From positions 1 through 51,914 of the forward strand of contig JAUZRF010000023.1 of the NCBI GenBank assembly GCA_030950645.1: DNA of 51,914 nt. Reading direction: 5' to 3'. The DNA comes from Mariprofundales bacterium. GTDB taxonomy: Bacteria; Pseudomonadota; Zetaproteobacteria; Mariprofundales; J009. Shown here piece by piece: positions 7,806 to 16,707 of this stretch. The notes under the pieces are model-generated. The model was not told where the DNA came from and made no database searches. It saw only the letters and a program-made list of their open reading frames with translations. A program made the position numbers and the translations under genes. Position 1 is the stretch's first letter. Each line of letters opens with the position of its first letter.

Positions 7806-9160
7806 GTAGCAACCACTCCCCAACCATCGAACATGAGGAGGACTTAATCACAGCCCTATCCTGCGGCTGCAAACCAGAGAGCGCATGGCGCATCGGCACT
7901 GAGCATGAAAAAATCAGTTTCCAGCATAGCACATTGCGCCCAGCACCCTACCACGGGGAGGAAGGTATCGGCTGCCTGCTCACCCGCCTAGCCAATGAAA
8001 CTGCATGGAAACCCGTGGTTGAGGGCGATAATATTATCGCACTAACCTTGAATGGTGCCTCCATTACCCTCGAACCGGGAGGCCAGTTTGAACTCTCAGG
8101 CGCGCCGCTACCCACCCTATTCGACACCTGCAAAGAGGTGCATGATCACCTCGCACTGCTGGAGAATATCACCCGAGAGATCGGCATCGGTTTTGTCGGT
8201 GTCGGTTTTCAGCCCAAATGGCCCCGTGAAGCCATCGACTGGATGCCCAAGAAACGCTACAAAATCATGCGCAATTACATGCCGAAGGTGGGCAATCAGG
8301 GGTTGGATATGATGCTGCGTACAGCCACCGTACAGGCCAACCTCGATTTCTCGGATGAGGCGGACATGGTACGAAAAATGCGAATTAGTAGCGCATTGCA
8401 ACCCTTGGTTACCGCGCTATTTGCCGCCAGCCCATTCCGCGATGGTGTCCCATCAGGCTTAAAATCTACCCGTGCCGGCTGCTGGCTCGATACCGACAAT
8501 GCACGCACCGGCATCCCAAAATGCGTATTTGAAACCACCTTCAGCTTTGCCAGTTATGTGGAGTGGGCACTGGATGTGCCGATGTATTTTGTCCTTCGAG
8601 ATCACCACTATATCGACTGTGCTGGCGCCTCATTTCGGGATTTCTTACAGGGAAAGCTGCCGCAACTCCCTAAAGAGCTGCCGACTATTATTGATTGGGA
8701 AAACCACCTCTCCACCCTATTCCCTGAGGTGCGACTCAAACAGTTCCTCGAGATGCGCGGTGCTGATACCGGCGCATCCAACTGGATCTGCGCCCTTCCG
8801 GCACTATGGAAAGGGCTGCTCTACGATACTGAGGCGCAAAACCAAGCCTGGAATCTGATCGCGGACTGGAGCTGGCATGAGGTGTGTACACTACGCCGTC
8901 TGGCTCCGGTGCACGCATTTGCCACCCCATTTCGCGGCACCACGCTACTGGAGCTGTGCCGCACCATGGTCGAGATTGCTGAGAACGGGCTGCAACGGTT
9001 GGCTCCGTTGGATGCCACCACCAGTGAAGCCTGTTTCCTCGCGCCGCTCAAAGATGCCATCAATGACAAGAAGACCCAAGCTGATCAGTTACTTGAACTC
9101 TACTATGGCACATGGCAGGGGAATATTGACCCGCTATTTACCTACCATCGCATGCAGTGA
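7802..9160 (+). CDS. gshA: Glutamate-cysteine ligase (plant/alphaproteobacterial-type)
   Basis: WRIGTEHEKISF, LEPGGQFELSGAPLPTLFDTCKEVHDHL, GFQPKWPREAIDWMPKKRYKIMRNYMPKVGNQGLDMMLRTATVQANLDFSDE. Confidence 0.9.
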   Translation: MSSNHSPTIEHEEDLITALSCGCKPESAWRIGTEHEKISFQHSTLRPAPYHGEEGIGCLLTRLANETAWKPVVEGDNIIALTLNGASITLEPGGQFELSGAPLPTLFDTCKEVHDHLALLENITREIGIGFVGVGFQPKWPREAIDWMPKKRYKIMRNYMPKVGNQGLDMMLRTATVQANLDFSDEADMVRKMRISSALQPLVTALFAASPFRDGVPSGLKSTRAGCWLDTDNARTGIPKCVFETTFSFASYVEWALDVPMYFVLRDHHYIDCAGASFRDFLQGKLPQLPKELPTIIDWENHLSTLFPEVRLKQFLEMRGADTGASNWICALPALWKGLLYDTEAQNQAWNLIADWSWHEVCTLRRLAPVHAFATPFRGTTLLELCRTMVEIAENGLQRLAPLDATTSEACFLAPLKDAINDKKTQADQLLELYYGTWQGNIDPLFTYHRMQ

Positions 9161-9771
9161 GCAACCCCGATTTCCGCTGGCTAGGCAGACAACCGTACCA
9201 ACCTTTTGCGACAGCAATGCGCCAGCATGCGGAAAAGTTACAAGCAGGCGATGAAAAAGAGGTTATTTGGTGCTGCGAACATGATCCCATCTACACTACC
9301 GGTAGACGCGCGATTGATAATCGCATCACACCAACCCTTCCCGCAGCACTGATCGTCAGCGACCGTGGCGGTGAAACCACCTTCCACGGGCCGGGGCAAT
9401 TGATGCTCTATCCGATCATCAACCTCAAGCGGCGTCACTTGGCGCCACGGGCCTATGTTGCGTTATTGGAAGAGGGCTGCATCCGCCTGCTGGCAGACTA
9501 CGGAATCATCACAGCGCGCCGTAAAGGCGCCCCCGGAGTATGGACCACTTGCGGCAAAATCGCAGCCATCGGGCTGCGCATTAGTCGGGGGGTTGTTTGG
9601 CATGGGATGGCGCTCAATGTCACCACGAAACTCGCGTGGTTTGACCCCATTCACCCCTGCGGGCTCAATTTTGCGATGGACAGCATCGCCCACCACGCCA
9701 CTCCGCAGCCACTGGCCGTACTAGCGAACCAATGGGCAAAAAACCTCAATCAACTATTGGAAATATTGTAA
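9157..9771 (+). CDS. lipB: Octanoyltransferase LipB
   Basis: VSDRGGETTFHGPGQLMLYPIINLKRR and APGVWTTCGKIAAIGLRISRGVVWHGMALNV; GTG start overlapping the upstream stop; stop codon TAA lies in the MITE terminus. Confidence 0.93.
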   Translation: MSNPDFRWLGRQPYQPFATAMRQHAEKLQAGDEKEVIWCCEHDPIYTTGRRAIDNRITPTLPAALIVSDRGGETTFHGPGQLMLYPIINLKRRHLAPRAYVALLEEGCIRLLADYGIITARRKGAPGVWTTCGKIAAIGLRISRGVVWHGMALNVTTKLAWFDPIHPCGLNFAMDSIAHHATPQPLAVLANQWAKNLNQLLEIL

Positions 9772-9838
9772 CTACTCAGATCGATTCTGGTTCTTCTGAT
9801 GGCAAGGCGTTTCAACGCCGCTATCGAGAAAACCGGAA
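9768..9838. repeat. MITE family A, degenerate/truncated copy between lipB and yqhA-like gene
   Basis: gtaactactcagatcgattctggttcttctgatggcaaggcgtttcaacgccgctatcgagaaaaccggaa. Confidence 0.8.
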
Positions 9839-9839
9839 A

Positions 9840-10340
9840 TCAGCTTCTATGGCCGAAGTATCCGGCTAATGACACCATCAAAATGCCCGCCCCCATGTAA
9901 AGAATATTGAGCGGATTATCAAAAGTAACATGAAGCACCTGCTTAAAGAAAGCAACGATCAGAATCATCAAAATCACCTTACCTAGGCGATCCTTGAGGT
10001 CATCCAAGCTGTTCACCATCAGAATATTGCCCGCATTTTCCGACTGATGCGCGCACTTAATCTTACCAATATGCAACTCATACACGCCAAGGGCAAAAAT
10101 CAGCAACACGATCGCAAGTAAAAAGTCATCCACTGCGGTAATAACATGGCTAACCACGATAATATGAAAATGCTCCACCACATGACCCATAAAATAGACC
10201 TGGACGAACTCGACTAGCAATTTTCCCATATCCCAAGCGGAAGAGATAAACAGCAGCGCCATCCCCACTATACACGACCATACAGCCAGCAAGGTTAGAT
10301 AACGCGAGCCCCACAGCATTCTTTCCAAAAAATCTTGCAT
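9840..10340 (-). CDS. YqhA/UPF0114 family membrane protein
   Basis: MQDFLERMLWGSRYLTLLAVWSCIVGMALLFISSAWD...VDDFLLAIVLLIFALGVYELHIGKI...LDDLKDRLGKVILMILIVAFFK. Confidence 0.85.
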   Translation of the reverse strand: MQDFLERMLWGSRYLTLLAVWSCIVGMALLFISSAWDMGKLLVEFVQVYFMGHVVEHFHIIVVSHVITAVDDFLLAIVLLIFALGVYELHIGKIKCAHQSENAGNILMVNSLDDLKDRLGKVILMILIVAFFKQVLHVTFDNPLNILYMGAGILMVSLAGYFGHRS

Positions 10341-10352
10341 CGCTTCGTTTTC

Positions 10353-11270
10353 CTACAGTGCTGCCGCTGCGCTAGCAGCAAAGGGTTGCGCAACCTCTTC
10401 GCGATCACCGGGACTGCGCACCAATGACTCCACCCGATAGGCTGAAGGGTCCGCCAGCAGAGCTTCAACCAGCTGATGATTACAGGCGTGTCCGGTACGC
10501 GCACCCTCAAATGCCCCAACAATCGGTAACCCAGCCAATGACAGATCGCCTAGGGTATCCAAAATTTTATGGCGCACACACTCATCCTGATAGCGCAAGC
10601 CGCCCTCATTCACCACCCGATAGGAGTCTAAGCCAATCGCATTCTCCAAGGAGCCGCCGAGTGCCAATCCTGCCTTCTGCAACGCCTCGATTTCATGCAA
10701 GAAACCGAAGGTGCGCGCGCGACTCACCTCACGGGTATATGCCTGACGAGAAAAATCAATAGAAACATGGCGATTGTTGAGCAAAGGATGATCATAATCA
10801 AGCAAATAGGAGACCCGAAACCCTGAAGCTGGACGCAAAGCGCAGTGCTTATCTCCATCTTCAATCGCCACCTTACGCAGAATACGGATCACTTTCTTGG
10901 CTGCCTTCTGCTCGCGAATCCCTGCACACTGAATCAGAAACACAAAGGGCGCAGCAGAACCGTCCATGATCGGAATCTCACCACCACCAACCTCAATCCG
11001 AGCATTATCCACACCCAAACCAGCTAGTGCTGAGAGCAGGTGTTCCACCGTCGAGATGGTCACACCATCACGACCCAAGGTAGTACAGAGACGCGTATCA
11101 ACCACAAATTCAGATTTTGCCGGTATTTCAACCGTCTGACCACTGCGTATAAAGGTAACACCACTATTCTCAGCCGCCGGATATAGCGTCAATTCGATTT
11201 TCTTGCCCGAATGCAGACCAATACCACCGCAGTGGATTGCCCTGTTCAGCGTCCGTTGAGGAATCATCAC
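10353..11270 (-). CDS. lpxC: UDP-3-O-acyl-N-acetylglucosamine deacetylase
   Basis: MMIPQRTLNRAIHCGGIGLHSGKKIELTLYPA, STVEHLLSALAGLGVDNARIEVGGGEIPIMDGSA, RHKILDTLGDLSLAG. Confidence 0.96.
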   Translation of the reverse strand: MMIPQRTLNRAIHCGGIGLHSGKKIELTLYPAAENSGVTFIRSGQTVEIPAKSEFVVDTRLCTTLGRDGVTISTVEHLLSALAGLGVDNARIEVGGGEIPIMDGSAAPFVFLIQCAGIREQKAAKKVIRILRKVAIEDGDKHCALRPASGFRVSYLLDYDHPLLNNRHVSIDFSRQAYTREVSRARTFGFLHEIEALQKAGLALGGSLENAIGLDSYRVVNEGGLRYQDECVRHKILDTLGDLSLAGLPIVGAFEGARTGHACNHQLVEALLADPSAYRVESLVRSPGDREEVAQPFAASAAAAL

Positions 11271-11406
11271 TTCTCCTTAGTTAAAGCTCATCGTCCCCAA
11301 ATGGGGCGCGCAGCCACCGCGCAGGGCGAATTTCAACGGCATTCAGCCATGCGGAAAAGGGCAATGCTGCCCAATTTCGTGTAGCTAGCAAGTTGATGAA
11401 ATATTC

Positions 11407-11456
11407 GTAACTACTCAGCACCCATTGAAAACATCCCGTAACTGCTCAGTAGTTAC
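11407..11456. mobile_element. MITE family A, minimal 50-bp derivative with near-perfect 8-bp flanking repeat
   Basis: gtaactactcagcacccattgaaaacatcccgtaactgctcagtagttac; flanks AAATATTC / GAATATTC (7/8). Confidence 0.8.
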
Positions 11457-11496
11457 GAATATTCCGATATTGTATCAAGGAGCGATCCTCGAAAAA

Positions 11497-12681
11497 TCAA
11501 TCCGCCTGACGCCGCAAAAAAGCGGGAATATCGTAATCGCAATTCAGCTCGGCACCATCACCAGCCTGCGGCTGCCGAGCCAGATGCGTTAATTGATCAC
11601 CCAGCCGCGAACTACCACTAGGCGCATCCGTTCCCGTGGCCAACATGCCGGGTAATGGCAACTGCACTGGAGGCAAAGAGGCGGTATTGTCCACAACTGT
11701 TTGCATATGCACCACTTGACCGCTCATCAACCCTGTCGCGACCACAGTAACCCGCAATTCGTCGCCCATACTGTTGTCATACACCATGCCACAGATCACA
11801 TTGGCATCATCATCGGCCATGGTCTGCACAATCGATACCGCCTCATCGTACTCCGCCAGCGTCATCTCCTCACTGCCCGTTACATTGATCAAAATCCCTC
11901 GGGCACCATGAATATCAACATCCTCCAACAGCGGCGAGGAGATCGCCAACTCCGCAGCAGTGATCGCACGATTTTCACCAAAAGCAGATCCGGCCCCCAT
12001 CATTGCCAACCCCTGACTACCGCTCATCACCGACTTCACATCTGCAAAATCGACATTGACATACCCCGTCTCGGTAATCAGTTCGGAGATGCCGCGAACC
12101 GCCTGTAGCAAGACCTCATCCGCCTGACGGAAAGCCTCAAGCATGGAGGTGTTTTTACCTACCGCACCAATCAATTTCTGATTCGGGATAGTGATCAGGG
12201 TATCAACATGCTTGCTAAGCTCCGCAATCCCCGACTCCGCCTGTTTCATCCGACGCTTGCCCTCAAACTTGAACGGTTTAGTCACCACCGCCACGGTAAG
12301 CACCCCCAACTCCTTCGCGATCTCCGCAATGACAGGTGCGGCACCGGTACCGGTACCGCCCCCCATCCCTGCGGTAACAAACACCATATCTGCTCCCTCC
12401 AGATATTCGCGAATATGGTCGCGTTCCATCTCTGCTGCATCACGCCCAATCTGAGGCTTGGCTCCCGCGCCCATGCCACGGGTAAGCTCTGACCCCAACT
12501 GCAGCTTAAGTTCCGCCTGATTGCGTTCAATTGCCTGCGCATCGGTATTGGCAACAATGAACTCAACCCCAGTTAGGTTATGGGTAATCATGTTGTTCAT
12601 GGCGTTGCCACCACCACCGCCAACACCGATCACTTTTATCTTAGCCGACAGGCTGCTGCTATCCTCAAAAAACATGGACAT
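11497..12681 (-). CDS. ftsZ: Cell division protein FtsZ
   Basis: KVIGVGGGGGNAMNNMI, AGMGGGTGTGAAPVIAEIAKE, C-terminal DYDIPAFLRRQAD; ATG at 12681 preceded by GGAGGAG. Confidence 0.97.
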   Translation of the reverse strand: MSMFFEDSSSLSAKIKVIGVGGGGGNAMNNMITHNLTGVEFIVANTDAQAIERNQAELKLQLGSELTRGMGAGAKPQIGRDAAEMERDHIREYLEGADMVFVTAGMGGGTGTGAAPVIAEIAKELGVLTVAVVTKPFKFEGKRRMKQAESGIAELSKHVDTLITIPNQKLIGAVGKNTSMLEAFRQADEVLLQAVRGISELITETGYVNVDFADVKSVMSGSQGLAMMGAGSAFGENRAITAAELAISSPLLEDVDIHGARGILINVTGSEEMTLAEYDEAVSIVQTMADDDANVICGMVYDNSMGDELRVTVVATGLMSGQVVHMQTVVDNTASLPPVQLPLPGMLATGTDAPSGSSRLGDQLTHLARQPQAGDGAELNCDYDIPAFLRRQAD

Positions 12682-12738
12682 AATTGAATTCTCCTCCGAA
12701 TTGATGTGAACTATTGATGATCGTACTGATGTTGTAAA

Positions 12739-12843
12739 GTAACGACTCAGCTCGCGTCCGATTTTTCGCCTTGCTATCAGGAAAACAGGAAGCAATCTGA
12801 GCAGTTACAGCCATTTTTAGGTAGGGTGCTGAGTAGTAGTTAT
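12739..12843. mobile_element. MITE family A, internally deleted copy between ftsA and ftsZ with 8-bp target duplication GTTGTAAA
   Basis: GTTGTAAA at 12731-12738 and 12844-12851; body gtaacgactcagctcgcg...gctatcaggaaaacaggaagcaatctgagcagttacagccatttttaggtagggtgctgagtagtagttat. Confidence 0.88.
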
Positions 12844-12875
12844 GTTGTAAACAGGTTGCGTAATCGTTCTGGATA

Positions 12876-14111
12876 TCATGATGTATCCCCAAACCAAGCA
12901 CGCATGCGTTGCCATAGAGAAGGCCCGGATACGCTATGATGTTTTTTGGTCGTAGACCTCGTGTTTGTTTGCCGATAACGGCAGCCATAAAGCACCAAAC
13001 CCACCCCAGTGGAGTAGACTGGCGTCGCCACCACATCAACCAACCCCCCCACACCACTTGGTCGCCCTAGCCGAACCGGCGCATCGAAAATCTCTTCAGC
13101 CAACTCCACTGCGCCTTTAAGCAGCGAGCTACCACCGGTCAGCACCACCCCCGCAGAGACTTGATTGTGAAAGCCAGACTGCTCCAAATGGGCTTTTACC
13201 ATCTCAAACAGCTCCTCCATCCTAGGCTCAAGAATCTGTATCATCACCTGGCGTGGCATCGCCCGTGGCTCACGGCCACCTACGCTGGGGATCTCAATCA
13301 TTTCGTCAGGAGCCACCATTGATGGCATACAGGCGCCATGTTTGCGCTTAAGCTGATCCGCCTCGCGCGGTGAGGTGCGCAACCCCACCACTAGGTCGTT
13401 GGTCAAATGGTCGCCACCAATGGGAATCACCGAGGTGTGGCGAATAGAACCATTAATAAATACCGCGATATCGGTGGTGCCACCACCAATATCAACCAAT
13501 ATCACGCCAATCTCTTTCTCTTCCGGTTGCAGCACCGCCTCGCTGGAAGCGAGCTGTTCAAGCACCACATCCGCCACCTCCAGATCACAACGATGGCAAC
13601 ATTTGATAATATTCTGTGCCGAGGAGACGGCCCCCGTCACCACATGCACCTTCGCCTCCAGCCGGACGCCACTCATCCCAACGGGTGACTTAATCCCATC
13701 CTGGCCATCAATGATGTAATCCTGCGGCAGGATATGCAGTACCTTCTGATCGGCGGAGATATTCATTGCCTTGGCGGCCTCAATCACCCGCGTCACATCC
13801 TCTTGCGACACCTCACCGTCTTTGGTCGCCACCACACCATGGCTATTGTAACCATGGATATGGCTCCCCGCGATACCAGTGTAGACGCGCTTAACCTCAA
13901 CCCCTGACATCAATTCAGCCTCTTGCACCGCCAGCCCAATCGACTCCACCGTACTATCGATATTGACCACCACGCCTTTGCGCAGGCCACGCGATGGGTG
14001 GGTGCCAATACCGATCACATCCACCTTGCCATCTGGTGAGACTTCCGCGACCACACATGCGATTTTGTGTGTACCTATATCGAGACCAACAACCGTCTGC
14101 TGATGTTTCAT
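12876..14111 (-). CDS. ftsA: Cell division protein FtsA
   Basis: VVGLDIGTHKIACVVAEV, RVYTGIAGSHIHGYNSHGVV, VDIGGGTTDIAVFINGSIRHT, VLTGGSSLLKGAVELAEEIF. Confidence 0.96.
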   Translation of the reverse strand: MKHQQTVVGLDIGTHKIACVVAEVSPDGKVDVIGIGTHPSRGLRKGVVVNIDSTVESIGLAVQEAELMSGVEVKRVYTGIAGSHIHGYNSHGVVATKDGEVSQEDVTRVIEAAKAMNISADQKVLHILPQDYIIDGQDGIKSPVGMSGVRLEAKVHVVTGAVSSAQNIIKCCHRCDLEVADVVLEQLASSEAVLQPEEKEIGVILVDIGGGTTDIAVFINGSIRHTSVIPIGGDHLTNDLVVGLRTSPREADQLKRKHGACMPSMVAPDEMIEIPSVGGREPRAMPRQVMIQILEPRMEELFEMVKAHLEQSGFHNQVSAGVVLTGGSSLLKGAVELAEEIFDAPVRLGRPSGVGGLVDVVATPVYSTGVGLVLYGCRYRQTNTRSTTKKHHSVSGPSLWQRMRAWFGDTS

Positions 14112-14113
14112 CC

Positions 14114-14941
14114 TTATATCACCTCCCGAACGGCATTGCCTGCCCGTACAAACCAACGATCCTGCTGCCTGGCATCAATCTTCCACTGCCCATGACGCCA
14201 AGGTGCCCTGCCCAACAAGGCGAGAATGTGACCCACACACGCCGTCATCTGGTGATTAAGCGGGAAACTCCATTGTGCACCCTTATTCATATCTATCCGC
14301 ACCGTGCCATCCTCCACAATCAACTCACTCACCTCTGCCAACCTGCCGGGATCCTTTTTTTGTATCTGCTTCATCAAGGCAACCATCTTCAAGACAATAT
14401 TCGCGTTGACACAACGCAGTAGAGGCAAGTCCCAATGCTCACCACGGTGAATTGAACGGTACGAAACCCCCTGACCATCCACCAACATCAGCCGGCCATC
14501 ACCCGTCGTCCATAAAGCAAAAGGTTGGCGAATGGTGGCATGCACCGCCAAGCTGTGCGGCAAATGCCGAACAATCTCTATCTTGGCGATATCCGGCTCT
14601 AAATGCCGCAAGGCATGGGCAAGCACCTCCGGACGGGAATTCAAAAAATTGAGCGGCATCATCTGGCGTAGACGGGTAGATATCGCCTGTTGTAGCGTCG
14701 CATTATCGCTCTGCACCTGCCAGAAACGCACCCCTAAAGCATGGTTCAGCGCATTCAAACCCCCACCCACCGCCACCAGTACCAACATCACCCATAGGCT
14801 GGCGCGCACTGGCGGATAACACCGCACCACCCCTTGGCGCCAAGCAATATTGCCGAATCTTTGCGCCCAAGGGGGGGGCACTGCGATGTTTTTCGCCATT
14901 ACAGGCCATCCCGTGTCGCACTCGCCAACATGCGCAAGCAA
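14114..14941 (-). CDS. ftsQ: Cell division protein FtsQ
   Basis: Single N-terminal TM, POTRA/FtsQ-like region (IAKIEIVRHLPHSLAVHATIRQPFALW), position between ddl and ftsA. Confidence 0.85.
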   Translation of the reverse strand: MLAHVGECDTGWPVMAKNIAVPPPWAQRFGNIAWRQGVVRCYPPVRASLWVMLVLVAVGGGLNALNHALGVRFWQVQSDNATLQQAISTRLRQMMPLNFLNSRPEVLAHALRHLEPDIAKIEIVRHLPHSLAVHATIRQPFALWTTGDGRLMLVDGQGVSYRSIHRGEHWDLPLLRCVNANIVLKMVALMKQIQKKDPGRLAEVSELIVEDGTVRIDMNKGAQWSFPLNHQMTACVGHILALLGRAPWRHGQWKIDARQQDRWFVRAGNAVREVI

Positions 14942-15804
14942 AGCGCATCAAAACCGATGCCTGCAACCGCCGCCGATTTAGGCAACAGGCTGGTCGAAGT
15001 CATGCCGGGAATGGTATTAACCTCCAACACCACCGCCTCGCCACCATCGGTAACAATCATATCCACCCGAGGAGCGCCTCGGCATTCAAGCAGGGCAACG
15101 GCCATCTCCGCCTGATCCATACATAATCGCTGGCTCTCGACCGGCAATTCAGCCGGGCAGATGTAACGGGTATCGTGCGCTTCATACTTGGCGGCGTAAT
15201 CGTAAATACCGCTAGCTGGACGCACCTCAATGCAGGGTAGCGCCTCGCCATCGAGTACGGACACCGCCACCTCGACGCCTTTCGCCGGCATCTCGATCAA
15301 CCAATCGGAGGTATCGGTAATCGTGATCTCAGCCCACTCTGCTGCGGATGTCACCAGATGCAGCCCCACGCTCGATCCCTGTGCCACCGGCTTGACAAAT
15401 ACCGGATAACGCACCGGAAAACCATCTGCACCCAACGGAATATCCATCGCTACTGGAATGCTATGGGCATGAAGCAGATCCTTGCTCACACGCTTATTCA
15501 TGCAGATTGCAGAGGCCATCACCCCCGAACCAGTGTAGGGCATTCCGATCGTCTCCAACAGCCCTTGAATCGCGCCGTCCTCACCCAGCGTGCCATGCAG
15601 GGCAACAAAGGCGACGCCAATCTCCGCCTCGCGAATCATGGCTGGCCAATCACCGTCAGGAGGGAGATCAAGTGCCACCACGCTCCTGCCACCCCGTTGC
15701 AACGCCGCGACCACTGCCTGACCAGAACGCAATGAAACCTCGCGTTCCGCCGAAGCCCCACCCATCAATACCCCGACCCTCATTGTTCGCACCTCATTGT
15801 TCAC
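14899..15804 (-). CDS. ddl: D-alanine--D-alanine ligase
   Basis: VGVLMGGASAEREVSLRSGQAV, HGTLGEDGAIQGLLETIGMPYTGSGVMASAICMNK, VDMIVTDGGEAVVLEVNTIPGMTSTSLLPKSA. Confidence 0.96.
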   Translation of the reverse strand: MNNEVRTMRVGVLMGGASAEREVSLRSGQAVVAALQRGGRSVVALDLPPDGDWPAMIREAEIGVAFVALHGTLGEDGAIQGLLETIGMPYTGSGVMASAICMNKRVSKDLLHAHSIPVAMDIPLGADGFPVRYPVFVKPVAQGSSVGLHLVTSAAEWAEITITDTSDWLIEMPAKGVEVAVSVLDGEALPCIEVRPASGIYDYAAKYEAHDTRYICPAELPVESQRLCMDQAEMAVALLECRGAPRVDMIVTDGGEAVVLEVNTIPGMTSTSLLPKSAAVAGIGFDALCLRMLASATRDGL

Positions 15805-15807
15805 ACC

Positions 15808-16707
15808 TCATTGTTCACACCAAGAGCCAACCACCTTCAACTCGGGTTCAAGATGAATATCCGACTGTAGCTTCACCGCCCGTTGCGCCACCGTCATCAG
15901 ATGCAGCACATCCTGGCTACTCGCGCCACCAAGATTGACAATAAAATTGGCGTGTTGGGGCGATATTTGTGCCTGACCACACCGCTCCCCTTTCAGCCCT
16001 GCCGCCTCAATCAGGCGTGCGGCGTGATCGCCCGGTGGATTCTTAAACACCGAACCACAGTTGGGCTGTGCCAACGGTTGGCTCACCCCCCGCTTCGTGC
16101 GCATCGCACGGATACGACCGCGAATCGCCTCGGCATCATCGCGCTGAAGTTCAAACTCCGCCCCCACCACCAGCGCACCAGTAGGCAACACACTATGGCG
16201 ATAGGCCATTTTAAGGGCATCGGCAGCCACCGCTTCGCGCCGACCATCGCGATGCAGCAACGCTACCCGCTGCAAAATATCGGAAAACTGATGGCCAAAG
16301 GCACCAGCATTCATCGCCACACCACCACCGATATTCCCCGGTACAGTGGCCATAAATTCAGCCCCAGCCAACCCCGCATCAGCACAGCGCGCAGCAACCT
16401 GCGACATCCTGCAACCAGCCTGACAATGGAGTAGCGTCCCATCCAGCGATATCCCTTGCAGGGATGCCAGATCAATCACCACGCCATCAAACCCCGCATC
16501 CGTAACCAGCAAATTACTGCCTCGGCCAATCACAAGCAGGGGAATCTCGCTAGGGATTTTCGTCATCGACGCTACCAACGCATCAAGATCGTGTGGCCGA
16601 AAATAGCATCGCGCCGCACCACCCACGCCCAGCGTGACATGGCCAGCCATCGATTCGTACTCGCGCACCTCACCGAACGCTGAGAGATTATTGTAGTCCA
16701 TCAGCAT
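15808..16707 (-). CDS. murB: UDP-N-acetylenolpyruvoylglucosamine reductase
   Basis: IGRGSNLLVTDAGFDGVVIDL, GNIGGGVAMNAGAFG, NCGSVFKNPPGDHAARLIEAAGLKG; likely start MLMDYNN at 16707. Confidence 0.95.
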   Translation of the reverse strand: MLMDYNNLSAFGEVREYESMAGHVTLGVGGAARCYFRPHDLDALVASMTKIPSEIPLLVIGRGSNLLVTDAGFDGVVIDLASLQGISLDGTLLHCQAGCRMSQVAARCADAGLAGAEFMATVPGNIGGGVAMNAGAFGHQFSDILQRVALLHRDGRREAVAADALKMAYRHSVLPTGALVVGAEFELQRDDAEAIRGRIRAMRTKRGVSQPLAQPNCGSVFKNPPGDHAARLIEAAGLKGERCGQAQISPQHANFIVNLGGASSQDVLHLMTVAQRAVKLQSDIHLEPELKVVGSWCEQ

